64,000 nucleotides of DNA from JBAIYU01 sp036763085 (GCF_036763085.1 NZ_JBAIYU010000010.1:558001-622000), one strand, 5' to 3'. Shown: positions 24,761 through 34,161, counted from the stretch's first letter. A program made the numbers and translations. Notes: generated by a model from the letters alone, not told the origin.

Positions 24761-24788
24761 AAAAATGACGGGGAGACCCGTCATTTTT
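24761..24788 (-). terminator. terminator of the PAS-GGDEF gene
   Basis: The minus strand reads AAAAATGACGGG, a 4-base loop, CCCGTCATTTTT and more Ts, immediately after the stop codon. It separates the GGDEF gene from the orphan island. Confidence 0.88.
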
Positions 24789-25691
24789 CTATTCTATTGT
24801 AACGCAGTTTCGCCCGTTTGCTTTGCTTTTGTACATCAGTTGGTCAACCCGTTTAACAAGACTATCGACCGAATCATCAGCTAACGCAAGCGTTGCTCCT
24901 ACCGATACTGTTACACTAACAAACTCATCATCCTCATATTCAATGCGTGAGTTTTCCACTAATAAACGCAATTTATCAGATAAATAAGCCAGCTTCTCTT
25001 TATGCATCTTCCCAGAGACTATAGCAATTATTTCTTCCCCACCCCAGCGAACTACTATATCGGTACTTCTTAAGCCAAACTTCAAAGTATTGCTAACCAT
25101 CTGCAGTATTTTATCACCGAAATCGTGACCATATTTATCGTTTACATATTTGAAATGATCAATGTCAAAAAACATTACACCAAACGATTCGCCGCTATTG
25201 CGAACTTCATTAAGCTTGCCTTCGAGGAAACCTTTGGCAAATCTTCTATTTCTCAGTCCTGTAAGATTATCGATCATTGCTAGGTCTGAAAGTTCTTGTA
25301 TTTCCTTTGATAATTCCTCGTGTTTCGAATTATCAAAGAATATCTCTGCTGCACCCACTACTTTACCTCGGTTATTCCTTAAAGGAACAACTCGTATTGA
25401 TACTGGAATTCTATGACCAGCTTTATGCTGAAGAAAGACCGAAGCTTCTCGTACATCTCCATCCATTAATGTCTCTGCCAGAGGGCATGAAGTATCACAA
25501 AGTCCATTACCATTTATATCAACATGCCTTAGGACATTACAGCAATATTTTTTTCCAATAACCTCACTACTAGAATATCCCGTTATCTGCTCGGCGCTTC
25601 TGTTCCAGTAGATGATCTTCTTATCGTTGTCTATTATATATAGTCCATCATAGAGATATTCCAGCATATTAGTGCTAATACTTTTTATCAT
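24789..25691 (-). CDS. PAS-GGDEF diguanylate cyclase
   Basis: 300 residues, soluble. An N-terminal PAS domain (about 5-125; IDNDKKIIYWNRSAEQITGYS) with a PAC part carrying two CxxxC-like groups (CCNVLRH, CDTSCPLAE) that could sense redox or metal, then a GGDEF domain (about 135-298). The catalytic signature reads RWGGEEIIAIV, so the last position of GG(D/E)EF is Ile, not Phe; the Mg-binding DIDHFKYVND is intact. It should make c-di-GMP, but the altered motif leaves some doubt. Confidence 0.88.
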   Translation of the reverse strand: MIKSISTNMLEYLYDGLYIIDNDKKIIYWNRSAEQITGYSSSEVIGKKYCCNVLRHVDINGNGLCDTSCPLAETLMDGDVREASVFLQHKAGHRIPVSIRVVPLRNNRGKVVGAAEIFFDNSKHEELSKEIQELSDLAMIDNLTGLRNRRFAKGFLEGKLNEVRNSGESFGVMFFDIDHFKYVNDKYGHDFGDKILQMVSNTLKFGLRSTDIVVRWGGEEIIAIVSGKMHKEKLAYLSDKLRLLVENSRIEYEDDEFVSVTVSVGATLALADDSVDSLVKRVDQLMYKSKANGRNCVTIE

Positions 25692-25876
25692 CTACTATCA
25701 CTCCTCAAATGTTTTTCACATCAATTCGACCAAAATTATCCAATACCTTCATATTCTTGTTTAATAAGTGTACATTTTTGCTAAAAGTAACCACAAATTA
25801 AACTAATAGCGTTCAATCAAAAAATGAGATATTCACACTTAATGTCTCATTTAAACTCAAAAATCGCAAGGAAACA

Positions 25877-27040
25877 TTATCGTTTTCTTAATAATATCCA
25901 AAGATAGCTTACTAGACCAAGGAAAACAATGCCTGCAGCAGCCAATGATAAATTAACTGAGACACCCATCTTGGCAGCGATAGTATAACTGCCAACACCT
26001 ATAAACATAAAGATATTTTCGATGAAGTTTTGCACTGCTATAGTTCTTCCTGTCCCTACAGTCTTATGCCCCACCTCTTGTAAGATAGTATTCATTGGAA
26101 CAATATATATTCCCCCTAAACAGCCTGTTAATAGTAGAAAAATGACTGTCACCGCTAAATTAGATATAAAGAGAAAACCCAAAATACAAACACCCATGGC
26201 AAAACCAAACAATATTGTGCGCTCATAACTTTTAAGAGTAATAATAAAGGGCGTAATCATTGCTCCTACGGCTACGCCGACACCAGTTACTGCTATTATC
26301 ATACTTATTGAACCACCGCTAGTAATCCCGAGCGTTAATGGCACCCAGGCAAATATAATCATTCTAAGGACAGCAGATGACATCCAAAAAGAACCTGTAC
26401 CAATAAGCGAATAGTGGCACTTTTTATCAGCGAAAAGTCTTTTCATATCGCGAACGAAATCGCCAATAGCGTTACTATAACCAATTGATCTGTTGCCAGC
26501 GTCTAATGGAATGATTGTATTAACAGCTATAGAAATCCCGTAAAGAATTATACAAAGGATTAGTGCCATCGTAATAGATAAGTCGGACATATATCCGCCG
26601 GCAACTGCTCCGGCTAAAATTGCAAAAATTGTGAAGCTTTCAAGTTTAGAATTGGCCTGCAAAAGCTGTTTCTCATCGCGTGTCAGCAAAGGAAGAATAC
26701 CATATTTCGCCGGGCTATATATAACAGCCCCAATTCCAACTACAGCATAGCTAAACGCAGGATCCATCCTGAATAGCAGCATAATAATACCAACTGCTTT
26801 AACAATGTTTCCAATAATCAAAACCCTAGCCTTTGGTTTATTATCGGCAAACCTGCCTACCCACGGCGATAAAACAATATACGCCGCTAAAAAAGTACTT
26901 TGCACAAATGGCAAATAATAGCCAGGATAACCATCCCTCGTAATAACAGCCTGCGCAATAAAAAGTATCATGTTATCAACAAAAGCTGATAAAAATTGGG
27001 CAATCAAGAGCGCCTTTAACGGCGAAAAACTATACGTCAT
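25877..27040 (-). CDS. lplT: MFS transporter, LplT-like lysophospholipid transporter
   Basis: About 387 residues with 12 predicted membrane segments. The strong association with an acyltransferase/acyl-ACP synthetase gene and patterns such as QAVITRDGYPGYYLPFVQSTF and FADNKPKARVL indicate the LplT group, which flips lysophospholipids across the inner membrane for re-acylation. ATG at 27040 has AAGGAG ten bases upstream and the gene overlaps aas by 11 bases. The exact substrate is inferred. Confidence 0.8.
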   Translation of the reverse strand: MTYSFSPLKALLIAQFLSAFVDNMILFIAQAVITRDGYPGYYLPFVQSTFLAAYIVLSPWVGRFADNKPKARVLIIGNIVKAVGIIMLLFRMDPAFSYAVVGIGAVIYSPAKYGILPLLTRDEKQLLQANSKLESFTIFAILAGAVAGGYMSDLSITMALILCIILYGISIAVNTIIPLDAGNRSIGYSNAIGDFVRDMKRLFADKKCHYSLIGTGSFWMSSAVLRMIIFAWVPLTLGITSGGSISMIIAVTGVGVAVGAMITPFIITLKSYERTILFGFAMGVCILGFLFISNLAVTVIFLLLTGCLGGIYIVPMNTILQEVGHKTVGTGRTIAVQNFIENIFMFIGVGSYTIAAKMGVSVNLSLAAAGIVFLGLVSYLWILLRKR

Positions 27041-29147
27041 CTTTGCCGTACTCCTTTTCAGCAACAGCTTTTAGGGCAACGTAGTCAATTTTACCACTGC
27101 CTAACAAGGGAAGACTGTCTACAGTCACTAATTGGCTTGGCATAGCCAGCATTGTAAACCTTGTTTGGCTGAAAAAATCCCGCAGCTTATGTTTAGTTGC
27201 AGCTGTAGATTGCGTATATAGGATAATCATTTCACCCTTTTTGCCAGCAATACTTACTGCTGCGTTGCGGTCTGTTCCAAAACACTGTTCAGCAGCTCGC
27301 TCAACGGCATCAAGGCTTACCATCTCACCAGATATTTTCGCAAATCTTTTTAAGCGTGATTTAATTGTAATGAAACCTTCCTGATCTATACTAACAACAT
27401 CGCCGCAATCATACCATTCGCCTGCAGCTGCAAAACCACGTTCGTATAATAGATAGCCCTCCATTACATTCGGGCCTTTTACCTTAAGATTTCCGCCATC
27501 GATGATTCCTTCGATCTCACTGATCGACCACTCGATGCCTAGAAGAAACTTTCCAACCGTCCCAGATTTATTAAAAAGCGGTGTATTGAGGCTCAATACC
27601 GGCGATGTTTCAGTAGTTCCGTAGCCTTCAAATATTCTAATACCAAATTTGTCCTGCCATATCTTTCGCACATCATCTTTAACCTTCTCGCCGCCCGCAA
27701 GCACATACCGCATATTATAGAAATCATAGTGATGCGCGTACTTTGCATATCCGTGAAGAAAGCTCGGCGTACCTAATAGAATAGATGCATTTATATCATA
27801 AGCAATTTCTGGAATGACTTTATAGTGCAAAGGGCTTGGGTAGAGAAACACCTCTATTCCGCTTAGTATTGGCAATAATGTTCCAGCGGTCAGACCAAAG
27901 GAATGAAACATCGGCAAAGCATTCAGCATTTTATCCCGCGGAGTATAGTCTATAACACAAGATATTTGTCTTACATTTGCAAGAACATTACTTTGCCTCA
28001 GAACAACTCCTTTAGGTTTACTCTCACTGCCGCTAGTAAATAATATCAGTCGAGGATTAGCAGAAACATATGCTTTTGCTCGATATAAATAATTAATAAG
28101 TCCTTGAAGCTTATCCTTTACCGATATTTGTTCTTTGACATCTTCTAGATAAATAATTTGAAAATGCTCAGCTAACTCATCAATATAATTTTTCAGATTA
28201 GCCTTTTCAATGAAAATCCGCGAAGTCAGTATCGACTTGATTTTAGCCGTTTGGGCACAATCGATATTATTTTGAATACCCGCACTAAAGTTTAAAATAG
28301 CTGGCGTTTTAGCAATGTAGCAAAGACTAAGCAGGGTTATGAGGTGACCGATAGAGTTAGGCAGAAGAATAGCTACATTTTCTTCCTCTTTAAGACTCTT
28401 TCTCAGCCGCTGCCCTAAAGTATAGCCGCCTATTAAAGCTTTGCGGTATGATATTGATCCACTTATATCAGAAGCCATCGTCTTTGACATACTATGAAGC
28501 TCACCAGCTTCAATCATTTCATTGAAAATATTGCTGTTAGAGTTCTTTGCTTGCAGTGCTGCAAATTTTGCATTCTGAAGCAGTGTTAGTATTTTATCGC
28601 TTACTTCTTTTTTCTGCAGTTTAAAACTCTTACTGCTGTCTGCATTCAGATGAACAAAGTTATTAATATACATCGTTACTTGAGGAAACCAATAGGATTT
28701 AACCTTATCTTTGATACGTGAAAACTTCGAGTATTCAAGTCCGGAAAAAATCACTGGAAGTACTGCTGCCCCTGTTTTTAGAGCAATAAATCCAACGCCG
28801 CTGTAAATTTTCATGAGGTTGCCTGTTGTGGTAATCCGTCCTTCAGGAAATAGTACAACTGGCTGCCCGTTTCTAATGACACTGACAATTTTCTTTAGTG
28901 AATAAGGATTTAATGGATCAACAGCAACATAATCAACGTATTTCAGCACAAAACTGATTTTTTTAGCAATCGCAGTATTTATAACAAAGCAAGTATTAGC
29001 AGGCAAATACGCATATAGAAAAACTGCGTCTAAGAAGGATACGTGATTAGGCAGTATTATCGTTGGTCCTGAAAAAGCCAATCTTTCTTTACCTATGTAA
29101 TTTGTCCGAAAAAAGAGTTGAAGCACCAACCTGATAAGCCATCTCAT
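27030..29147 (-). CDS. aas: bifunctional 2-acyl-glycerophosphoethanolamine acyltransferase / acyl-ACP synthetase
   Basis: About 705 residues in two parts: an N-terminal PlsC acyltransferase (about 1-190; NHVSFLDA as NHxxxxD and FPEGRITTTG) and a C-terminal AMP-forming ligase (about 220-700; ILFTSGSESKPKG P-loop and GYGTTETSPV). This is the Aas architecture that re-acylates lysophospholipids. ATG at 29147 has GGGAGG seven bases upstream. The unit tetR-aas-lplT reads as one operon. Confidence 0.88.
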   Translation of the reverse strand: MRWLIRLVLQLFFRTNYIGKERLAFSGPTIILPNHVSFLDAVFLYAYLPANTCFVINTAIAKKISFVLKYVDYVAVDPLNPYSLKKIVSVIRNGQPVVLFPEGRITTTGNLMKIYSGVGFIALKTGAAVLPVIFSGLEYSKFSRIKDKVKSYWFPQVTMYINNFVHLNADSSKSFKLQKKEVSDKILTLLQNAKFAALQAKNSNSNIFNEMIEAGELHSMSKTMASDISGSISYRKALIGGYTLGQRLRKSLKEEENVAILLPNSIGHLITLLSLCYIAKTPAILNFSAGIQNNIDCAQTAKIKSILTSRIFIEKANLKNYIDELAEHFQIIYLEDVKEQISVKDKLQGLINYLYRAKAYVSANPRLILFTSGSESKPKGVVLRQSNVLANVRQISCVIDYTPRDKMLNALPMFHSFGLTAGTLLPILSGIEVFLYPSPLHYKVIPEIAYDINASILLGTPSFLHGYAKYAHHYDFYNMRYVLAGGEKVKDDVRKIWQDKFGIRIFEGYGTTETSPVLSLNTPLFNKSGTVGKFLLGIEWSISEIEGIIDGGNLKVKGPNVMEGYLLYERGFAAAGEWYDCGDVVSIDQEGFITIKSRLKRFAKISGEMVSLDAVERAAEQCFGTDRNAAVSIAGKKGEMIILYTQSTAATKHKLRDFFSQTRFTMLAMPSQLVTVDSLPLLGSGKIDYVALKAVAEKEYGKDDV

Positions 29148-29185
29148 GACATTTCCTCCCATAGCTATTTTTGCTTATTCCCTAC

Positions 29186-29758
29186 TTAGGAGAACACCTT
29201 ACGTATGGTACGGCAAATTTCTCTTTTAATATCATTAAACTCTGGCAAAACATCATAAAAGTACTGATACTGGGACAGCGGTTGCAGCATAATGCCAGTA
29301 AATATACTAATCAGTAAGTAGACTTCCTGCCTTGGAAACTCTCCATTATCCATACCGCTTTGAATGACACCTTTAATTACAAAATGCGGTTTTATACTCT
29401 CCGGTACCTTATCCCAAAATATATATTGTGAAAGTAATGTCAGCTTTATTTCGGCGGGGTTATGCTCATATAGGTCATAGGTTACTTCAGCAATACGGCA
29501 CAATTTATCAACAGACGTAAGTGGCATTGCATCAATTCCATGCAGTCGATTTGTATAATCCTCAATTATTGCTGAAAAAATATATAACGCCATATCTTCT
29601 TTACCCTTATAATGCTTATATAACGCCGCTTCAGATACCCCAGCGGCTTTTGCAATATCCCTAACCGATACTGCATCATATCCTTTTTCCGAGAACAGCT
29701 CCAACGCCGCCTTTAGCAAATCCCCTTTTTTCCCATCCTGCATATGTAAGCATTTCAT
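29186..29758 (-). CDS. TetR/AcrR family transcriptional regulator
   Basis: 190 residues. The N-terminal helix-turn-helix (about 8-55; DIAKAAGVSEAALYKHYKGKEDM) is typical TetR; the C-terminal ligand domain is unassigned. It is encoded 38 bases before aas on the same strand and probably controls this lipid-recycling operon. A palindrome just upstream is a candidate operator. ATG has GAGGG upstream. Confidence 0.9.
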   Translation of the reverse strand: MKCLHMQDGKKGDLLKAALELFSEKGYDAVSVRDIAKAAGVSEAALYKHYKGKEDMALYIFSAIIEDYTNRLHGIDAMPLTSVDKLCRIAEVTYDLYEHNPAEIKLTLLSQYIFWDKVPESIKPHFVIKGVIQSGMDNGEFPRQEVYLLISIFTGIMLQPLSQYQYFYDVLPEFNDIKREICRTIRKVFS

Positions 29759-29772
29759 ATAATCACCCTCAA

Positions 29773-29788
29773 GTTAACATTCGTTAAC
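29773..29788. promoter_or_regulatory. candidate TetR-family operator
   Basis: GTTAACATTCGTTAAC: two self-complementary hexamers four bases apart, about 15 bases before the regulator's start codon. Position and symmetry fit autoregulation. Confidence 0.55.
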
Positions 29789-29846
29789 CTAAGTTTATAA
29801 AATGTCTGCTGCATTGTCAAGAGATTGTTTCAGCATGGTTTTCTAT

Positions 29847-29890
29847 CCGCAGAGTACGCAGAGTTCGCGGATGGTTACGGAGTTATGTTT
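29847..29890. repeat. dispersed CGCAGAG repeat, copy 3 (half element)
   Basis: The run CCGCAGAGTACGCAGAG marks the left end of the family; the right inverted end is missing. The rest of 29759-30060 contains the TetR operator and, on the plus strand, an unstarted reading frame that I did not accept as a gene. Confidence 0.5.
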
Positions 29891-30060
29891 TAAAAGAAAA
29901 AGCGACATTCTTATGGCTATAAAGGCAAAAATAGACTATCCATAATAGGCAAGGGAGGTGCTTTATTATAGGCTCTGTTCGCAATAACTGTTGCTGTTTA
30001 TGGAATACAAGGTATTCGTGATGATATTCATTTTTAAAGAATGGGTGTAAGATGTAATTT

Positions 30061-30687
30061 TTATACTACTGGCTTAACCAAATACCTCAGAACGGTTTTT
30101 AGTTTATCTGGTTGAACCTTTCTCGCGTCTGAAAGATAGATTTCTCTATGGATTAAAGAGCTTTTTACAAGGTTATTGTTCGCTATAAAATCATTCATTA
30201 TTTTAAAACTCTGTGGTTCATCATCGTATGAACCTAAATGAAGCATTTGTACCGATAATCCATCTTCAAGCGTTTCAAATTTCACATCATCTAGTAAGAG
30301 ATGTGGCTTCTTTTTCCTTACGTTCTCAAATGCTTTGTTTGCAACGTCCACTGTGACAAAATCAGGTTGTCTAATCATGATAGTGTATAGCAATTCATTT
30401 TTGTTAAATGTTACAGACTTCTTTCCTTCTTCTGTTAAATCCCACAGTCCTTCTAATGGATACACCGTGTACTCAAAATAACCTTCAGGAATATACCCCT
30501 GCTTTGGCATCATTCGAACGGCATAAGCTAATGAGTAAAGGACACCTATCCTTTCTGAGAAAGAATCACTGTTTGGATTTCCTTTTCCCTTTAACATAAA
30601 AAATTTTTGCTTGGGGATTGTAATTATTTCAGGAATTTGCTTAGGGAGATATAAATTTTTTTCATGTTTTTTCCATTCGTATTTCAT
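30061..30687 (-). CDS. GyrI-like small-molecule-binding domain protein
   Basis: 208 residues, soluble. The layout (IPKQKFFMLKGKGNPNSDSF, GLWDL, QMLHLGSYDDEPQSF, HREIYLSD) is that of the stand-alone GyrI-like/SOUL-like domain family found widely in Firmicutes, related to the effector domains of BmrR-type regulators. No DNA-binding domain is attached. Ligand unknown. AGGAG precedes the ATG. Confidence 0.82.
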   Translation of the reverse strand: MKYEWKKHEKNLYLPKQIPEIITIPKQKFFMLKGKGNPNSDSFSERIGVLYSLAYAVRMMPKQGYIPEGYFEYTVYPLEGLWDLTEEGKKSVTFNKNELLYTIMIRQPDFVTVDVANKAFENVRKKKPHLLLDDVKFETLEDGLSVQMLHLGSYDDEPQSFKIMNDFIANNNLVKSSLIHREIYLSDARKVQPDKLKTVLRYLVKPVV

Positions 30688-30787
30688 TTAGCTGTCTCCT
30701 TTTTTATTTTGGGTTAGGGTTATATTGCTTTTAATGTATCTACCGAGACATGATTAGAGTGGACGAAAGCACGTATTAGCAAGTATA

Positions 30788-30805
30788 AGCGTTGGAGCGT
30801 TAATA
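30788..30805. repeat. copy 2 of AGCGTTGGAGCGTTAATA repeat
   Basis: Exact 18-base match to 12530-12547, again in an intergenic gap (between the GyrI-like gene and pth). The flanks are not conserved beyond TATAAGCG-like bases. Confidence 0.5.
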
Positions 30806-30843
30806 AAACACCTCCCTCGCCGACTTACACTAAATTGCGCAAG

Positions 30844-30873
30844 AAAATAAGAGAGCCAGGTTTACCTGACTCT
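30844..30873 (-). terminator. terminator after pth
   Basis: A 9-bp stem (AGAGTCAGG with CCTGGCTCT, one G-T pair) and a TTATTTT tail overlap the pth stop codon region. Confidence 0.65.
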
Positions 30874-31432
30874 ACTTGCTAAACGTATTCATTGCTTTTG
30901 TCAACCCTTGTGCAATCACACACTCAATTGCCTCAGCTGAACGAGTAATTGCCTCTTTTATTAACGGTTCTTCTTCATCTGTAAAACGGCTCAATACAAA
31001 GTTATTTACAGTCCACCCAGCAGGAGGCCGACTTATACCTACACGAACACGAGTAAAACTATCCTTGCCAAGATGGCTGAGCAGCGACTCAATTCCGCGA
31101 TGCCCACCTGAGCTCCCTTTGGTGCGGAGCCGAAGCCGCCCTACAGCAAGATCCATATCATCATAAATAACAATAATGTCCTCAACAGGCACTTTATGCC
31201 ATCTCGCTAATGCCCCTACCGCTGTTCCACTCAAGTTCATATAAGTCTGCGGCTTTACAAGTAGAACCTGTTCACCGCCGCTTCGATACTCAGCTATCTC
31301 GGCGTCAAATTTGTTGCGCCAGCTGCTGATACCCCAGCGACGAGCCATTTCATCAATTACTAAAAACCCTACATTATGGCGGGTTGCACTATATTCTTGA
31401 CCAGGATTACCCAGTCCAACAACTATTTTCAC
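30872..31432 (-). CDS. pth: peptidyl-tRNA hydrolase
   Basis: Cleaves peptidyl-tRNA released by stalled ribosomes. 186 residues, the normal length. GLGNPGQEYSATRHNVGF (about residues 6-23) holds catalytic His; KPQTYMNLSG and DDMDL hold the Asn and Asp of the active site, and GSSGGHRGIESL follows. GTG start overlapping the upstream gene by four bases (GTGA). It closes the prs-containing run as in B. subtilis. Confidence 0.96.
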   Translation of the reverse strand: MKIVVGLGNPGQEYSATRHNVGFLVIDEMARRWGISSWRNKFDAEIAEYRSGGEQVLLVKPQTYMNLSGTAVGALARWHKVPVEDIIVIYDDMDLAVGRLRLRTKGSSGGHRGIESLLSHLGKDSFTRVRVGISRPPAGWTVNNFVLSRFTDEEEPLIKEAITRSAEAIECVIAQGLTKAMNTFSK

Positions 31433-32256
31433 TTATTCTTTTCCTCCGCTTTAGCTAAAATCTCATCTACAGTTACAAAGGTATATCCTTCAGCTAAAAG
31501 CTGCTTTATTATAAGCCTTGTTGCTTCCACAGTCTGAGCTCTTGATGCCTGATTAGCTATACCGTCGCCATCGTGAAGCAGTATAACCGATCCATTTTGC
31601 GCTTTGCTAATTACTCGATTAGCTATTACTTCCACCCCAGGATTAGTCCAGTCTCGGCTCATCACTGACCACTCAACTACTTTTAATCCTTGCTCTGCCA
31701 TTACTTCTAAAACTACAGGATCACGAAAGCCATGCGGCGGTCGAACAATATGTGGTTTTATCCCCGTAACTGAAGATATTGCCTTATTGGTTTTTACGAT
31801 TTCGGAAATAACCATGTCTCGATCAGCCTTTAATAAATCAATATGGTTATACGTATGGTTTCCAATCTGGTGGCCTTCATCGTGTATACGTTTCATTAAT
31901 TCAGGATGCCTATCGACGTTTTTTCCAACTACGAAAAAAGTAGCCCGAACATTATTTTCTTTTAAGACATCAAGTATTTGGTCAGTATAAGGCGGATATG
32001 GACCATCATCAAAGGTTATCGCAACAACCTTTTGTGTTGTGTCAATCTGTGAAAACACCCGTCCGAAAAAATGGTTCTCTGGCAATACGGCACTTAGAGT
32101 AAGCCCTACTCCACAAACAATACCAATAATAGCTATATATAAGCCTAGACGAACAGGACGCCTGAGGACTCGAAGGTAATCTAAAACCAAGGCAAAGATA
32201 ATAATTATGGTAAGCAAACCAAGCATGCTGGTAAGGCGCATGTTGATGTCAAACAT
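31429..32256 (-). CDS. membrane-anchored polysaccharide deacetylase
   Basis: 275 residues. Two N-terminal membrane segments (about 11-28 and 37-57) are followed by a NodB domain (about 75-265): FDDGPYPPYTD (MT1), GNHTYNH (MT2), RPPHGFRD (MT3) and VILLHDGDG near the end. It probably removes acetyl groups from peptidoglycan or other surface glycan outside the membrane. It lies between a GNAT gene and pth with one-base overlaps, so all three are co-transcribed. Confidence 0.9.
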   Translation of the reverse strand: MFDINMRLTSMLGLLTIIIIFALVLDYLRVLRRPVRLGLYIAIIGIVCGVGLTLSAVLPENHFFGRVFSQIDTTQKVVAITFDDGPYPPYTDQILDVLKENNVRATFFVVGKNVDRHPELMKRIHDEGHQIGNHTYNHIDLLKADRDMVISEIVKTNKAISSVTGIKPHIVRPPHGFRDPVVLEVMAEQGLKVVEWSVMSRDWTNPGVEVIANRVISKAQNGSVILLHDGDGIANQASRAQTVEATRLIIKQLLAEGYTFVTVDEILAKAEEKNK

Positions 32257-32894
32257 TATTTTTGCTCCATTTCTTTAAACATTATTAGCCATTGGCCCTG
32301 AGAATCTGTTGTATAGCCACCAGGATAAAATCCCATTCTATCATAAACTTTAATTGCTGCCGCATTATCAGGGCGAACTTCGAGCCTCACCCGATTTGCT
32401 TTTCGCTGACTAAAATAAATTAGGGCCTCATTCATTAATTTACTAGCAATACCTTGCCCTCGGCAGACTTCGGATACAGCTATTGAAAGAATCCTGGCGT
32501 TAGCAGATTTGGAAGGAACAAAGGATGAACCTAAGAAAGAAAGCTTGTTTAATACTATTACTTTAACTGGATACAGCCCAAAGCCGTACTTCCCCGTTAG
32601 CCAGCGCCATGCCCACTTAAAAATATGACCACCCATAACGGCAGTACTCCATAACTTTGGCAGCGCGGTAGGAGCAAAGCAGTAACCAACAACTTCCCCT
32701 GCCTCATTACGTGCCACTAAGGCAGCTTCCGGCTCAGCTTCATAAACCAAAGTAAAAACATCCTGCATAGCTTGTGGCTTGGGCAGCCGCCCACAATGAT
32801 GCAGTACACTTTCTTTAAAGCTCTCAGTAAAAACGGCGGCAATTGCTGGAATATCACTAGGGTTTGCCCGATCGATTAATGTCTGACAGGACAC
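32256..32894 (-). CDS. GNAT family N-acetyltransferase
   Basis: About 212 residues. The acetyl-CoA loop is SEVCRGQGIASKLM (about residues 145-158), followed by ARLEV-like strand VRLEVRPDNAAAIKVYDRMGF that defines the GNAT fold. Substrate unknown. GTG at 32894 has GAGG eight bases upstream; the GTG three codons earlier is too close to it. Placed directly upstream of the deacetylase. Confidence 0.85.
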   Translation of the reverse strand: MSCQTLIDRANPSDIPAIAAVFTESFKESVLHHCGRLPKPQAMQDVFTLVYEAEPEAALVARNEAGEVVGYCFAPTALPKLWSTAVMGGHIFKWAWRWLTGKYGFGLYPVKVIVLNKLSFLGSSFVPSKSANARILSIAVSEVCRGQGIASKLMNEALIYFSQRKANRVRLEVRPDNAAAIKVYDRMGFYPGGYTTDSQGQWLIMFKEMEQK

Positions 32895-32955
32895 ATTGCT
32901 CACCTCATTGGATTATATCATAGGCTTCTGATTTTTAAAACATGGGGACGGATGG

Positions 32956-33073
32956 TTTAACACAAAGGTCGCAAAGTACGCAAAGGGAACGCAGAGTTAT
33001 AATATTAATCTATGCGCGATATTATCGCGCAAATCCTTTCCCTTCATAACCCTCCGCGTACTCTGCGGTTCCA
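32956..33073. repeat. dispersed palindromic repeat, copy 4
   Basis: Left end with CACAAAGGTCGCAAAG and TACGCAAAGG, core TGCGCGATATTATCGCGCA and right end CCGCGTACTCTGCGGTT. About 118 bp, between the prs terminator and the GNAT gene. Confidence 0.75.
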
Positions 33074-33097
33074 ACATATCCATTCTTTTATTGTACC

Positions 33098-33126
33098 AAA
33101 AAGGACGCGCTGACACGCGTCCTTTT
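33098..33126 (-). terminator. terminator of prs
   Basis: Stem AAAAGGACGCG with CGCGTCCTTTT and a short loop, ten bases after the prs stop. Symmetric, so it can act in either direction. Confidence 0.85.
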
Positions 33127-33135
33127 GTGCTTGAT

Positions 33136-34086
33136 TTAGTCAAAAAGTTTACTTACTGATAATTCGCTGAAGATGCGAACAATTGCTTCGCCAAATAATG
33201 GCGCAACTGACAACACCTTGATTTTAGGATGCAATTTACTTTCTGGGAGTGGGATGGTGTTCGTAACAATAAGTTCTTTCATGTTAGATGCAGCGATACG
33301 TTCAACCGCTGGGTCACTTAATACTGCGTGTGTACAGCAGGCATATACCTCTTTAGCACCGAAACGTTCCAGAGCTTTAGCCCCTTCTGTAAGAGATCCG
33401 GCTGTATCAACAATATCATCAACTATTACAGCGGTCTTGCCTTCGACATTACCAATCAAGTTCATAACTTCAGCAACACCTGGCATTGGGCGGCGCTTCT
33501 CAATTATTGCAATTGGCGCATGCAATCTGTCGGCAAGCTGTCTAGCTCTTGTTACCCCTCCGAGGTCCGGGGATACTATAACCAGATCAGACAAATTCTT
33601 TGCTTCAATATAATCAGATAAAATCGGTACTCCGATCAAATGATCGAGTGGAATATCAAAGAAACCTTGGATTTGCCCAGCATGTAGGTCCATTGTTACA
33701 ACTCTGTTTACACCGGCTGTAGTCAAAAGATTTGCAACAAGCTTGGCTGAAATAGGTTCACGTCCGCGCGTTTTGCGATCTTGACGAGCGTATGCGTAAT
33801 ATGGAATAACCGCAGTCACGTGGCGAGCTGAAGCTCTCTTACAAGCATCAACCATAATTAAGAGTTCCATTAGGCTATCATTAACAGGATACGAGGTAGG
33901 CTGTACAATAAATACTTCCTTACCGCGAACACTTTCGTCAATAATAACTTGAGTTTCACCATTGTTGAAATGTCCAACAAAGGCATCACCGACTGAAACA
34001 CCAATATGAGCCGCTATTTCATGGGCTAGAGCTGGGTTTGAATTCCCAGTAAAAATCCGTAATCTTTTACTATCTTCTAACAACAT
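33136..34086 (-). CDS. prs: ribose-phosphate pyrophosphokinase
   Basis: Makes PRPP from ribose 5-phosphate and ATP. About 316 residues. FTGNSNPALAHEIA near the N-terminus, the flexible-loop KRR region (IIEKRRPMPG), YYAYARQDRKTRGREPI and the PRPP-binding VDDIVDTAGSLTEGA (about residue 220) are all present. ATG at 34086 with GGGAGG ten bases upstream; six extra in-frame codons upstream are not used. glmU-prs order is conserved from Bacillus. Confidence 0.97.
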   Translation of the reverse strand: MLLEDSKRLRIFTGNSNPALAHEIAAHIGVSVGDAFVGHFNNGETQVIIDESVRGKEVFIVQPTSYPVNDSLMELLIMVDACKRASARHVTAVIPYYAYARQDRKTRGREPISAKLVANLLTTAGVNRVVTMDLHAGQIQGFFDIPLDHLIGVPILSDYIEAKNLSDLVIVSPDLGGVTRARQLADRLHAPIAIIEKRRPMPGVAEVMNLIGNVEGKTAVIVDDIVDTAGSLTEGAKALERFGAKEVYACCTHAVLSDPAVERIAASNMKELIVTNTIPLPESKLHPKIKVLSVAPLFGEAIVRIFSELSVSKLFD

Positions 34087-34161
34087 TTTATAATTACCTC
34101 CCAAAACTCTATGGCGCTGATTTCAGGCACCTTAATGACAATATTTCAGCCTTACACGGCC

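Noticed and set aside
29950..30032. Small plus-strand gene after GGGAGG near 29950
   Set aside because: The best reading frame (ALFAITVAVYGIQGIRDD) has an in-frame TAG directly before it and no start codon at a usable distance.
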